Of a stretch of 64,000 nucleotides of DNA, positions 15,575 to 24,162 are shown in pieces. Each line of letters starts with the position of its first letter. The first letter of the stretch is position 1. Source of the DNA: Mucilaginibacter sp. PAMC 26640 (lineage in GTDB: Bacteria; Bacteroidota; Bacteroidia; Sphingobacteriales; Sphingobacteriaceae). The notes beneath the pieces were generated by a model. It saw nothing but the letters and a program-made list of their open reading frames with translations, did not search any database and was not told the origin of the DNA. A program made the position numbers and the translations under genes. The stretch is from assembly GCA_001596135.1 (NCBI GenBank), contig CP014773.1, positions 3,906,001 through 3,970,000 of the forward strand, in the 5' to 3' direction.

Positions 15575-17629
15575 ATGGATACTAAAAACATTCCGTTAAT
15601 AAACAGGGAAATAAGCTGGTTATATTTTAACGACAGGGTTTTGCAGGAGGCTGCCGACCCCACAGTTCCGCTTATTGAAAGGATTAAGTTTTTAGCCATC
15701 TTCTCGTCTAATCTGGATGAGTTCTATCGCGTTAGGGTGGCTACACTCAGCCGCCTCTCTAATCTTAACGAAAAGGCAAAAGAAATTCTCGGCTATAATC
15801 CTAAGAAGCTGCTTAATCAGATCAAGAACATCGTTGTAAAGCAGGAAAAGAAGTTCAATAACCTTTATGAGAACATCATTGTAAAGGAACTTGCCGAAGA
15901 AAAGATCTTTTTGCTGAATGATAAGCAACTCAACGTAACGCGCGGCGAATTTGTGAAGGATTTTTTCCGCGAGCGGTTGCTGTCAACATTGGTTCCGATT
16001 ATGCTGGATGATGACCTGCCGTTGCCGGAACTGCGCGACAGGGCCATTTACTTTTTTGTAAAGCTGACTAAGGGAAAAAAATTCCGGTACGCACTGATAG
16101 AAATTCCCGACAGTTTATCACGGTTCTTAGTATTGCCCGAAACCAACAAGCTAAAATTTATCATTTTACTGGATGATATCATTCGCTATAGTCTCGAAGA
16201 TATCTTTTTCATTTTCGAACATGATAGCATAGAAGCCTACTCGATTCAGCTAACCCGTGATGCGGAACTGGACCTGGATAAGGAAGTAAGCGTTAAATTC
16301 ATCGATTCACTGGCCAAAAGCCTTTTAAAAAGGCGCAAAGGCAAACCCATGCGTTTATTGTTTGATAACGAAATGCCGCCTGATATGCTGGGTTACCTGG
16401 TTAAGAAGATGCGCCTGCTGGGCGAGAATCTCATCCCGGGCAACAGGTACCATAATTTTAAAAATTTTATTAATTTCCCTAACGTTGGCCGCCCGGAACT
16501 GGAGTATACCAAGCAGCGGGCTTTACCGCTGGAGGGTTTATCTTTTGGCAAGAGTTTGATGGGCATGATCGCTAAACGCGATTACCTCATTAGCACACCC
16601 TATGAATCATTTGATTATATCATCCACTTTTTGCGCGAGGCGGCTATTGATCCAAAGGTTAAAGAGATCAGCATAACCGTTTATCGTTTGGCTGACAATT
16701 CCAAGATCATCTACGCTTTGATCAATGCTGCCAAAAACGGTAAAAAGGTAAACTGCTTAGTGGAGCTGCGTGCCCGGTTTGATGAACAGAACAATATCTA
16801 CTGGAGCAACAGGCTGGAGGAAGAGGGGGTAAACGTACTTTATGGCATCGACGGTTACAAAGTACATTCCAAAATTTGCCTGGTTACCCGGATGGAAAAG
16901 GGGAAACCTGCTTATTATGCGTGCCTGTCTACCGGTAACTTTAACGAGAAGACCGCAAAGACCTATGCCGACCATACTTTACTAACGGCCAATAAAAAGA
17001 TCACCGCCGATATGGTGAATGTTTTTAGGGCTCTTGGTAAATTGCAGCTGCCGCAAGGACTGAAGAATTTGATCGTTTCCCCTATAGATTCGCGCCCGGC
17101 AATTTACAAACTGATAGATTGTGAGATAAAAAATGCGAAGGCCGGGAAAAAAGCCTACATGATCTTTAAGATGAACAGCCTGGCCGATGAGCAGATGATA
17201 GCCAAGTTGTACCAGGCAAGCAATGCGGGTGTAAAGATCAAAATGATTATCCGCGGAATGTGCTGCCTGATCCCTGGTATTAAAGGATTCAGCGAGAATA
17301 TAGAGGTGATCAGTATTGTTGATAAATACCTGGAGCACGCCCGGGTACATATCTATTGCAATGGAGGCGATGAGCTGATCTATCTCACCTCGGCCGATTT
17401 CATGACCCGTAATATCGATAACAGGGTAGAGGTTGGATTTCCGATATATGATGAGGCCCTTCGGAAAGAGATCAGGGACATTATTGATATCCAGCTGAGC
17501 GATAACACTAAAGCCCGCCAAATTACCGGCAGCGCCGTTAATAAATACCATAAAACAAGTGCCGAGACATTAACCCGCGCACAAATAGATATATACAATT
17601 ACCTCAAACCCAAAACCCCTGCAAATTGA
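15575..17629 (+). CDS. ppk1: Polyphosphate kinase 1
   Basis: The start is taken at the ATG 15575 (MDTKNIPLINREISWLYFNDRVL), giving 684 residues, the normal PPK1 size. The four domains are recognisable: N-terminal INREISWL..F, the head domain to about 320, then two phospholipase-D-like catalytic domains. YKVHSKICLV carries the autophosphorylated His and ARVHIYCNGG the second catalytic His. It makes polyphosphate reversibly from ATP at the inner membrane. The stop overlaps the TTG start of ppx by 4 nt, so synthesis and degradation enzymes are translationally linked. Confidence 0.96.
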   Translation: MDTKNIPLINREISWLYFNDRVLQEAADPTVPLIERIKFLAIFSSNLDEFYRVRVATLSRLSNLNEKAKEILGYNPKKLLNQIKNIVVKQEKKFNNLYENIIVKELAEEKIFLLNDKQLNVTRGEFVKDFFRERLLSTLVPIMLDDDLPLPELRDRAIYFFVKLTKGKKFRYALIEIPDSLSRFLVLPETNKLKFIILLDDIIRYSLEDIFFIFEHDSIEAYSIQLTRDAELDLDKEVSVKFIDSLAKSLLKRRKGKPMRLLFDNEMPPDMLGYLVKKMRLLGENLIPGNRYHNFKNFINFPNVGRPELEYTKQRALPLEGLSFGKSLMGMIAKRDYLISTPYESFDYIIHFLREAAIDPKVKEISITVYRLADNSKIIYALINAAKNGKKVNCLVELRARFDEQNNIYWSNRLEEEGVNVLYGIDGYKVHSKICLVTRMEKGKPAYYACLSTGNFNEKTAKTYADHTLLTANKKITADMVNVFRALGKLQLPQGLKNLIVSPIDSRPAIYKLIDCEIKNAKAGKKAYMIFKMNSLADEQMIAKLYQASNAGVKIKMIIRGMCCLIPGIKGFSENIEVISIVDKYLEHARVHIYCNGGDELIYLTSADFMTRNIDNRVEVGFPIYDEALRKEIRDIIDIQLSDNTKARQITGSAVNKYHKTSAETLTRAQIDIYNYLKPKTPAN

Positions 17630-18504
17630 GATACGCTGCAATTGATGTTGGTTCTAACGCTGTTAGGTTACTGATCGCTAACATTATAGAAAATAACGGC
17701 TCTGTGTCGTTTAAGAAAAACACGCTGGTGCGTGTACCCGTGCGACTTGGTGATGATGCTTTTTTAAACAAGCATATTTCTGATAAAAAAGCCGATGACC
17801 TGGTAAAATCCATGCAGGCGTTTAAAAACCTGATGGATGTATTTAAAGTGACAGATTACATGGCCTGTGCCACATCGGCCATGCGCGAGGCGAAGAACGG
17901 CCAGGAGGTGGTGGCCCGGATAAAAGAAGAGGCGGGCATCGACCTGGAGATTATCCACGGCGAAAAAGAGGCCAAGATCATCTACGCCAGCCATGCTGAG
18001 ATCGAGATCGATAAGGATAAAAACTATCTTTATATTGATGTTGGTGGTGGTAGCACGGAGCTATCGCTATTCTCCCGGGGGGAATTGCTGGCTTCTCAGT
18101 CCTTTAATCTGGGTACTATCCGTATCCTCGATAACCAGGATAAAGAAGAAACCTGGAACGAAATGAAGGAGTTTATCAAAGAGCAAACCAAGCACCAGAA
18201 AAATATTTTTGGCATTGGCACGGGGGGTAATATCAACAAGCTATATAAACTTTCTAATGAGAAAGATAATGCGCCGCTTACGTATACCAAACTAAAATCG
18301 CTTTACAATTATCTCGACTCTTACTCTATGAAAGAGCGTATAAATGTTTTAGGCTTAAACCAGGACAGGGCCGATGTAATCATCCCCGCCTGCGAGATTT
18401 ATTTAACCGTATTAAAGTGCGCTAATATTAAAAGTATGTTTGTACCAACTGTGGGCATGGTGGATGGTATAATTCAAACACTTATAGAAAAAAATATTGG
18501 TTAA
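17626..18504 (+). CDS. ppx: Exopolyphosphatase (Ppx/GppA family)
   Basis: 292 residues starting at a TTG (17626-17628) that overlaps the ppk1 TGA in the tetramer TTGA. The family N-terminus RYAAIDVGSNAVRLLI begins right after it and no ATG is available. Other motifs are ATSAMREAKNG (phosphate 2 region), EIIHGEKEAKIIY and YIDVGGGSTELS. The protein is the short two-domain form without the C-terminal HD and helical domains of E. coli Ppx, and could hydrolyse polyphosphate or pppGpp. A promoter-like element and terminator follow at 18555-18634. Confidence 0.93.
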   Translation: MRYAAIDVGSNAVRLLIANIIENNGSVSFKKNTLVRVPVRLGDDAFLNKHISDKKADDLVKSMQAFKNLMDVFKVTDYMACATSAMREAKNGQEVVARIKEEAGIDLEIIHGEKEAKIIYASHAEIEIDKDKNYLYIDVGGGSTELSLFSRGELLASQSFNLGTIRILDNQDKEETWNEMKEFIKEQTKHQKNIFGIGTGGNINKLYKLSNEKDNAPLTYTKLKSLYNYLDSYSMKERINVLGLNQDRADVIIPACEIYLTVLKCANIKSMFVPTVGMVDGIIQTLIEKNIG

Positions 18505-18554
18505 GCAGGTTAAATTTATTTTAATAAATTGTTCATAAATCGGAAAACAACTAG

Positions 18555-18562
18555 TACATTTG
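18555..18562 (+). promoter_or_regulatory. -7 promoter element upstream of ubiX
   Basis: TACATTTG is a perfect TAnnTTTG match; ATTG at 18528-18531 lies 23 nt upstream. Transcription would start near 18567, only about 35 nt ahead of the terminator hairpin at 18603. Confidence 0.5.
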
Positions 18563-18602
18563 TAATGCCCGTCAAAAGGCATGTTTTTCATAGGTAGATG
18601 TA

Positions 18603-18634
18603 GGGTCGGGTATTTATACTCGATCCTTTTTTTT
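18603..18634 (+). terminator. Intrinsic terminator between ppx and ubiX
   Basis: GGGTCGGGTA (18603-18612) pairs with TACTCGATCC (18617-18626) over 10 bp with two G-U pairs and a 4-nt loop, followed by eight T residues. It can end the ppk1-ppx transcript, and it also lies downstream of the promoter element at 18555. Confidence 0.85.
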
Positions 18635-18672
18635 GCTCCTAACTTTAGTTCCTTACGTTTGTTGTGTGAATA

Positions 18673-19236
18673 ATGAAGAAAAAAATCGTAGTGGCCGTAA
18701 CCGGGGCAAGCGGAGCGATATACGCCAAATTACTGTTGGATACCTTGCAGAAACTACAAGACCAGATTGCAGAGGTAGGTGTGGTCATGTCTGATAATGC
18801 CAAACAGGTTTGGGAGTTTGAATTAGATAACACCGCGTTTACAAATTACCCTTTTAAGTTTTACCGTAAAAACGATTTTATGGCGCCATTTGCTTCGGGC
18901 TCTGCCAGGTTTGACACAATGGTGGTTGTGCCTTGCTCCATGGGTACCATGGGGCGTATTGCTTCGGGCGTATCGGATGACTTAATTACCCGTGCAGCCG
19001 ATGTGGTGCTGAAGGAACGCCGCCGGTTAATCCTCGTAGCCCGCGACACCCCGCTAAACCTCATTCACATCCGTAATATGCAAACGGTGACCGAAGCCGG
19101 CGGTATTATTTGCCCTGCGATACCTTCCTATTACAGCAAGCCCAAAACGATTGAAGAGGTAGCCATGACGGTAGTGAACAGAATCATTGACTTAATAGGG
19201 TTGGAGCATGAGAGTTACAGATGGGACGGAAAATGA
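18673..19236 (+). CDS. ubiX: Flavin prenyltransferase UbiX
   Basis: 187 residues, typical UbiX length. The N-terminal KKIVVAVTGASGAIYAKLLL binds FMN; PCSMGTMGRIASGVSDDLITRAADVVLKE and the following RRLILVARDTPLN are the conserved core, with ICPAIPSYYSKP near the end. It attaches dimethylallyl to FMN to make the prenylated cofactor of UbiD decarboxylases; no ubiD is in this window. In a menaquinone-using bacterium the client could be a menaquinone or aromatic-acid decarboxylase. Confidence 0.95.
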   Translation: MKKKIVVAVTGASGAIYAKLLLDTLQKLQDQIAEVGVVMSDNAKQVWEFELDNTAFTNYPFKFYRKNDFMAPFASGSARFDTMVVVPCSMGTMGRIASGVSDDLITRAADVVLKERRRLILVARDTPLNLIHIRNMQTVTEAGGIICPAIPSYYSKPKTIEEVAMTVVNRIIDLIGLEHESYRWDGK

Positions 19237-19341
19237 TGATTAGCGGTTAGCGTTTAAATATTATCTGTTTTGTTTGTTTAATTTTACGTTTACCAAACAA
19301 GCACCGAATTTTATAAGCTTTTAACGTTCCAACAAAACCTG

Positions 19342-19349
19342 TATCTTTG
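19342..19349 (+). promoter_or_regulatory. -7 promoter element of mtaB, very close to the ATG
   Basis: TATCTTTG matches TAnnTTTG and ends 10 nt before the ATG at 19360. The predicted 5' leader is only about 6 nt. Confidence 0.5.
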
Positions 19350-19359
19350 CGGCTTCAAA

Positions 19360-20679
19360 ATGAATAAGAAAGTTGCATTTTATACGCTGGGTTGTAAGCT
19401 CAACTACTCGGAGACATCGTCGATAGGACGCTTGTTTACCCAGGCCGGCTTTACTTCGGTAGATTTTACTGATACACCAGATGTTTATGTGATCAATACC
19501 TGCTCGGTAACTGAAAACGCGGACAAAAAATGCAAAAAGATTGTCAAGGAAGCGCTTAAGATCTCGCCTAACGCTTATGTAACCATAGTAGGCTGCTACG
19601 CGCAATTGAAGCCGGCAGAGATTGCTGAAATTCCCGGCGTTGATATGGTTTTAGGCGCGGCAGAGAAATTTCAGATCGTTGATTACCTGACCGATCTAAC
19701 CAAGAACCCAAAAACATTAGTTTATAACCAGCCGGTATCCGAAGCCAACGAGTTTGTGCCTTCGTATTCCTTTGGCGACCGCACCCGTACCTTTTTGAAG
19801 GTACAGGATGGCTGCGATTATTCCTGTACATTTTGTACCATTCCACTGGCGCGTGGCAGCAGCCGCAGCGATACCATTGAGAATGTAATTAAACAGGCGT
19901 ACGAAATTGCTGCATCCGGTGTAAAAGAGATCGTACTTACAGGGGTAAACCTTGGTGATTTCGGGATCCGCAATGGCAGCAGGGAAGACAAATTCTTCGA
20001 CCTGGTAAAAGCATTGGATGAGGTGGAAGGTATCGACAGGATCCGCATTTCTTCCTGCGAGCCTAACTTGCTCAGCGATGAGATCATTGCGTTTGTGGCT
20101 ACTTCTAAAAGATTTGTTCCGCATTTCCATATTCCGCTGCAATCCGGGTCTGATAAGATCCTGGGCCTGATGCGCCGCCGTTACCGGCGCGACCTTTACG
20201 CCAGTCGTGTTGCGAAAATAAAACAGGTAATGCCAAATTGCTGTATAGGTGTGGATATTATCGTTGGCTTCCCTGGTGAAACCCGCGAAGACTTTATCGA
20301 TACGTACAACTTTCTGAACGATATTGCTGTCTCATACCTGCATGTATTCACCTATTCTGAACGGGAGAATACGCCTGCTGCTGAAATGAGCGGGTCTGTT
20401 CCAGGATCGGCACGTGCCGACAGGAGCAAGATGCTGCATATCCTGTCTGAAAAGAAGCGCCGCTCTTTTTACGAAACCCAATTAGGCAGAACCGATGAGG
20501 TTTTGTTTGAAGGGGATATAAAAGAGGGCTTTATGCATGGCTTTACACGTAACTATGTGAAGGTAAAAGCTAAGTACGACCCGGTACTCGTCAACGAGCT
20601 CAGGACCGTAACGTTAACCGCAATTTCATCAGATGGTGATGTTGAAATAACAGAAGGCACGGAAATATTAGTGCATTAA
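19360..20679 (+). CDS. mtaB: tRNA t6A37 methylthiotransferase MtaB
   Basis: 439 residues. The N-terminal UPF0004 domain begins KVAFYTLGCKLNYSETS, with its three cluster cysteines spread over TLGCKLN, INTCSVT and VGCYAQL. The radical-SAM domain has CDYSCTFCTIP (Cys-x3-Cys-x2-Cys), and a TRAM domain occupies about 375-439. The TLGCKLN opening places it with MtaB (converts t6A to ms2t6A at tRNA position 37) rather than MiaB or RimO. It needs two 4Fe-4S clusters. The lgt gene follows after 30 bp. Confidence 0.94.
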   Translation: MNKKVAFYTLGCKLNYSETSSIGRLFTQAGFTSVDFTDTPDVYVINTCSVTENADKKCKKIVKEALKISPNAYVTIVGCYAQLKPAEIAEIPGVDMVLGAAEKFQIVDYLTDLTKNPKTLVYNQPVSEANEFVPSYSFGDRTRTFLKVQDGCDYSCTFCTIPLARGSSRSDTIENVIKQAYEIAASGVKEIVLTGVNLGDFGIRNGSREDKFFDLVKALDEVEGIDRIRISSCEPNLLSDEIIAFVATSKRFVPHFHIPLQSGSDKILGLMRRRYRRDLYASRVAKIKQVMPNCCIGVDIIVGFPGETREDFIDTYNFLNDIAVSYLHVFTYSERENTPAAEMSGSVPGSARADRSKMLHILSEKKRRSFYETQLGRTDEVLFEGDIKEGFMHGFTRNYVKVKAKYDPVLVNELRTVTLTAISSDGDVEITEGTEILVH

Positions 20680-20709
20680 ACCTATATTCGCCCTCACAAA
20701 TACCTGCTT

Positions 20710-21882
20710 ATGTTCCCAACCATTTCCTCGCTTATACATTACCTTACCGGTTTAAATATTCCATTGCCTATCCAAACTTTTGGGTTTTTTGTGGCACTTG
20801 CCTTTATGGCGGCTTATTGGTCATTCACGCAGGAATTTAAGCGTAAAGAGAAAGCAGGGTACATTCAATCGGCACAAAAGGATGTGATGGTTGGAGAGCC
20901 TGCTTCTGCGGGCGAACTGGCAGGTAACGGAATTTTTGGATTTATTTTCGGCTATAAGGTGGTTGATGCAGTACTGCACTATTCCGCGCTGATTGATAAC
21001 CCCCAGGAGTTTCTTTTATCAACAAAAGGCAACTTTATCGGGGGTATTATTTTTGCGGCTTTATTTGCATACTGGGCTTATTACGAATCTAAAAAGCAGC
21101 AATTGCCAAAGCCCGAAAAACGCCGGGTTACCGTACACCCACACGAATTGATGGGCAGCATATTGTTATGGGCCGCCATATTTGGTTTTGCAGGCGCCAA
21201 GATTTTCAATGCATTAGAGAACTGGAACGATTTTATGGCCGACCCGGTTGGTATGCTCATCGGTTTTAGCGGTTTAACCTTTTACGGGGGCTTAATTTGC
21301 GGCGGTGCAGCAGTATTATACATCGCTAATAAAAATGGCGTAAAACCGCTGGATATGTTGGATATCGGCGCTGCCGGAATGATGCTGGCTTATGCCGTTG
21401 GCCGCATAGGCTGCCAAATGTCTGGCGATGGTGACTGGGGCATCCCTAACCTTAATGCAAAACCGGGCTGGCTAAGCTGGGCACCCGACTGGATGTGGAG
21501 CTTTAAATTCCCGCATAACGTTAACGAAGTTGATAAGGGTAACCATATTGCTGATTGCATTGGAAAATTTTGTAATGAGTTGTTGCTTCCGGTATATCCT
21601 ACATCCTTTTATGAATCAGTAGCTTGTTTGTTGTTGTTTGCTTTTCTATGGCAGATCCGCACCAAAGTTAAAGCGCCAGGCGTGTTGTTTGGTATTTACA
21701 TGATTCTAAATGGTATCGAAAGGTTCCTGATTGAACTGATCCGGGTAAATACGCGGTACAATGTTGCCGGTATTTCATTTACACAAGCAGAAATGATCTC
21801 CCTGATTATGGTGATAGCAGGTGCGGGACTAATTTATTTCGGTCACTCGCGCTACAAAAAATCAAATTTGGTAAATGGCTAA
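20710..21882 (+). CDS. lgt: Prolipoprotein diacylglyceryl transferase
   Basis: 390 residues, about 100 longer than E. coli Lgt because of an extra charged loop near 45-75 and longer inter-helix loops, as I recall for Bacteroidota. It is a multispanning inner-membrane enzyme. Signatures are HPHELMG near 142, FYGGLICGGAA near 195, and the Lgt signature in the form YAVGRIGCQMSGDGDWG near 233, with the essential Arg. It transfers diacylglyceryl from phosphatidylglycerol to lipobox cysteines, the first step for the lipoproteins encoded elsewhere in this window. Its end overlaps gtrA by 8 nt. Confidence 0.93.
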   Translation: MFPTISSLIHYLTGLNIPLPIQTFGFFVALAFMAAYWSFTQEFKRKEKAGYIQSAQKDVMVGEPASAGELAGNGIFGFIFGYKVVDAVLHYSALIDNPQEFLLSTKGNFIGGIIFAALFAYWAYYESKKQQLPKPEKRRVTVHPHELMGSILLWAAIFGFAGAKIFNALENWNDFMADPVGMLIGFSGLTFYGGLICGGAAVLYIANKNGVKPLDMLDIGAAGMMLAYAVGRIGCQMSGDGDWGIPNLNAKPGWLSWAPDWMWSFKFPHNVNEVDKGNHIADCIGKFCNELLLPVYPTSFYESVACLLLFAFLWQIRTKVKAPGVLFGIYMILNGIERFLIELIRVNTRYNVAGISFTQAEMISLIMVIAGAGLIYFGHSRYKKSNLVNG

Positions 21883-22354
21883 AAATCTTTGGTATAAGAT
21901 CACCAAAAGCCATATCATCAGATTCTTACTCTCGGCAAGTGCCGGTTTTTTGGTAGATATGCTGTTGTTTTATATGCTGTTTAACGTGGTATTTAAAAGG
22001 CCATCCTATTTAATATTTACTTTTCCGGTGAGCAATTCTTCGCTTGCTTTGGCTATTTCTTACAGCCTTGGAGTGGTAGTAAATTTTACCATGACTAAAT
22101 TGCTGGTCTTCAAAGCTTCAGAAACATCCCCTGCACAACAATTTATCCGGTTTTCAGCGGTTGCATTCGTTGGCTTCTTTGCTAATTTAGGCGTACTTAC
22201 TATTTTAATAAAAAATCTGCATGTTTATGCCCCTTATGCCCGTGTAGGAGCAGCCTTAAGTTTATTTGTTGCGAGTTACTTTGTACATAAATTTTTCTCT
22301 TTCAGTTTATCACTCCGTCAGCACCATCAGCATGAAGTACAACCAAATCATTAA
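21875..22354 (+). CDS. GtrA-like family membrane protein
   Basis: 159 residues with four predicted membrane helices and the GtrA family pattern: FLLSASAGFLVDMLLFYMLF at the N-terminus, YSLGVVVNFTMTKLLVF in the middle and RFSAVAFVGFFANLGVLTIL after it. Members help flip polyprenyl-linked sugars for surface polysaccharide decoration or act with glycosyltransferases. No glycosyltransferase is adjacent. It overlaps lgt by 8 nt and the inositol monophosphatase gene by 23 nt, so the three are one translationally coupled unit. Confidence 0.88.
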   Translation: MAKNLWYKITKSHIIRFLLSASAGFLVDMLLFYMLFNVVFKRPSYLIFTFPVSNSSLALAISYSLGVVVNFTMTKLLVFKASETSPAQQFIRFSAVAFVGFFANLGVLTILIKNLHVYAPYARVGAALSLFVASYFVHKFFSFSLSLRQHHQHEVQPNH

Positions 22355-23120
22355 TAACGTAACCGAAGTAGCTAAGTCAGCCGGCCAGTTTATCCGCCAG
22401 GAACGTTTAACCTTTGATCCGGATAAGATAGAATACAAGGGACTCAATGACCTGGTATCTTACGTGGATAAAACGGCTGAGCAGCAAATTGTAGCAGGCC
22501 TGGAGAAGATCCTGCCTGAAGCAGGTTTTATCACGGAAGAGAAAACAACCACCAAAATAGGCGACACGTACAATTGGATCATCGATCCGCTGGATGGCAC
22601 CACTAATTTCATTCATGGCCTCCCGGTATATTCAGTGAGCATTGGACTGCAGAAAAATGATGAACTGGTTTTGGGGGTAGTGTACGAGATCAACCAGGAC
22701 GAATGCTTTTACGCACATATCGATTCGCCGGCATATCTCAACGGTAAAGAGATCAAGGTGAGTAACAAAACAAGCGTTGCGGATAGCCTCATCGCCACGG
22801 GGTTTCCCTATTATGATTTCCGCAAGCAGGCTGCGTATATCGAACTATTTACCGAGCTGATGCGTAATTGCCATGGTCTGCGCAGGTTAGGCTCTGCCGC
22901 TGTGGATTTGGCTTACACCGCATGCGGCCGCTTTGAGGGCTATTACGAATACAATTTGAATGCCTGGGATGTAGCTGGCGGTATTGTTATCGTAAAACAA
23001 GCCGGGGGAGAAGTACTCAACTTTAAAGGTGGCAGCGAAGTGCTGAACACCCGGGAACTATTAGCCACGAACGGAAAAATCACAAATGAGATGCTGGCCT
23101 ACATCCAAAAATATTTTTAA
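22332..23120 (+). CDS. Inositol monophosphatase family protein
   Basis: The start is set at the ATG 22332 (MKYNQIINNVTEVAKSAGQF), giving 262 residues. The Mg-binding motifs are EEKTTT near 75, WIIDPLDGTTNFIHG near 84-98 and WDVAGGIVIVKQAGGE near 216-231. The family dephosphorylates inositol-1-phosphate, or in bacteria 3'-phosphoadenosine 5'-phosphate; here the DGTTNF-HG form and length favour an IMPase/SuhB type. It overlaps the end of the GtrA gene. Confidence 0.92.
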   Translation: MKYNQIINNVTEVAKSAGQFIRQERLTFDPDKIEYKGLNDLVSYVDKTAEQQIVAGLEKILPEAGFITEEKTTTKIGDTYNWIIDPLDGTTNFIHGLPVYSVSIGLQKNDELVLGVVYEINQDECFYAHIDSPAYLNGKEIKVSNKTSVADSLIATGFPYYDFRKQAAYIELFTELMRNCHGLRRLGSAAVDLAYTACGRFEGYYEYNLNAWDVAGGIVIVKQAGGEVLNFKGGSEVLNTRELLATNGKITNEMLAYIQKYF

Positions 23121-23184
23121 TTGAACGGCCAGCCGCCCAACTCACTTCTCCCGGCAGTTTTTGACGTATTTAACGAAGAATTTA

Positions 23185-24066
23185 CTACTGATAAACTTCC
23201 TTATTAGCAGAGCTTAAGGTATTCTTCAACAAGCCAATAATGGTCATCAGGCCAACTCCACCGGGTACCGGCGTTATCCAGGATGCTTTTGCTGCAACGT
23301 TCTCAAAATCCACATCACCAAAAAGCTTGTAGCCCGATTTTGTTACCGTGGAGCTTTCGCGGTTCATACCAACGTCAACCACTACCACGCCGTCTTTCAC
23401 CATATCGGCCGTGATGAAGTTCTTTTTACCGATCGCTACGATCAGGATATCGGCGTCCAGCGTAAATTTTTTAATATCGGGTGTTTTGCTGTGGCAAATG
23501 GTAACGGTACAGTTACCGGGCTGCGTATTGCGGGCCATCAGGATGCTCATAGGAGAGCCCACGATATTGCTGCGACCGACTACAACGCAATGTTTACCGG
23601 CGGTCTCAATACCGTATTCTTTCAGCATCAGGGTGATGCCATAAGGTGTTGCCGGAATAAAAGATGGCAGATTACGCTGCATGCGGCCCAGGTTTACCGG
23701 GTGGAAACCATCTACATCTTTACGATGATCAATTCGCTCGGTAACTTTCTCCGGGTCGATATGTTTTGGGAGTGGCAGCTGTACAATGATACCATCGATA
23801 TCTGCATCGGCATTCAGTTCGGCAACTTTAGCCAGCAATTCTTCTTCGCTAACGGTATCTTCATAACGCACCAGCGATGATTTGAAACCAACCTTTTCGC
23901 AGTTCTTCATTTTGCTGGCCACGTAAGTTTCGCTGCCACCATCGTGCCCAACCAGTACCGCTACCAAATGCGGTTTGCGGCCCGTGCGCGCCAGAATTTC
24001 CGCCGCCTCTTCAGCGATTTCTACCTTAAGTTTTTCCGATACGTATTTTCCGTCGAGTAATTGCAT
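23185..24066 (-). CDS. folD: Methylenetetrahydrofolate dehydrogenase / cyclohydrolase
   Basis: 293 residues, the usual FolD size. Motifs are ETYVASKMKNCEKVGF with the catalytic Tyr and Lys, DGIIVQLPLPKHID, PCTP-like FIPATPYGI, the NADP-binding VVVGRSNIVGSPM, and PVPGGVGLMTIIGLLKNT at the C-terminus. It interconverts 5,10-methylene-, methenyl- and 10-formyl-tetrahydrofolate. It is downstream of lepA on the minus strand, separated by about 100 bp that hold two dispersed repeats in opposite orientation. Confidence 0.96.
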   Translation of the reverse strand: MQLLDGKYVSEKLKVEIAEEAAEILARTGRKPHLVAVLVGHDGGSETYVASKMKNCEKVGFKSSLVRYEDTVSEEELLAKVAELNADADIDGIIVQLPLPKHIDPEKVTERIDHRKDVDGFHPVNLGRMQRNLPSFIPATPYGITLMLKEYGIETAGKHCVVVGRSNIVGSPMSILMARNTQPGNCTVTICHSKTPDIKKFTLDADILIVAIGKKNFITADMVKDGVVVVDVGMNRESSTVTKSGYKLFGDVDFENVAAKASWITPVPGGVGLMTIIGLLKNTLSSANKEVYQ

Positions 24067-24073
24067 AATTTCT

Positions 24074-24098
24074 AGCTCCCTAACCCCCTCAAGGGTGA
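24074..24098. repeat. CCCTAACCCCC-type dispersed repeat (copy 2)
   Basis: AGCTCCCTAACCCCCTCAAG resembles the element upstream of aroC (409-433). It sits directly upstream of folD. Confidence 0.55.
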
Positions 24099-24131
24099 AT
24101 AATATTTATAAGCCCGGCCCTGTTGCTTATC

Positions 24132-24161
24132 AAAAAGCTCCCCCTTTAGGGGGCTGGGGGG
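24132..24161. repeat. Dispersed repeat, inverted copy
   Basis: AGCTCCCCCTTTAGGGGGCT forms a perfect C/G hairpin and, reverse-complemented, continues as the CCCCCCAGCCCCCTAAAG family of elements. With 24074-24098 it forms an inverted pair around a 33-nt spacer between lepA and folD. Confidence 0.55.
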
Positions 24162-24162
24162 C

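Noticed and set aside
15430..15699. N-terminal extension of YajQ
   Set aside because: The open frame reaches 15699, overlapping the ppk1 start, but YajQ proteins start at MPSFDIVSK and a promoter element lies at 15453-15460, inside the extension.
16982..17551. Minus-strand ORF of 189 codons inside ppk1
   Set aside because: Shadow of the ppk1 frame; ppk1 carries all catalytic motifs over this stretch.
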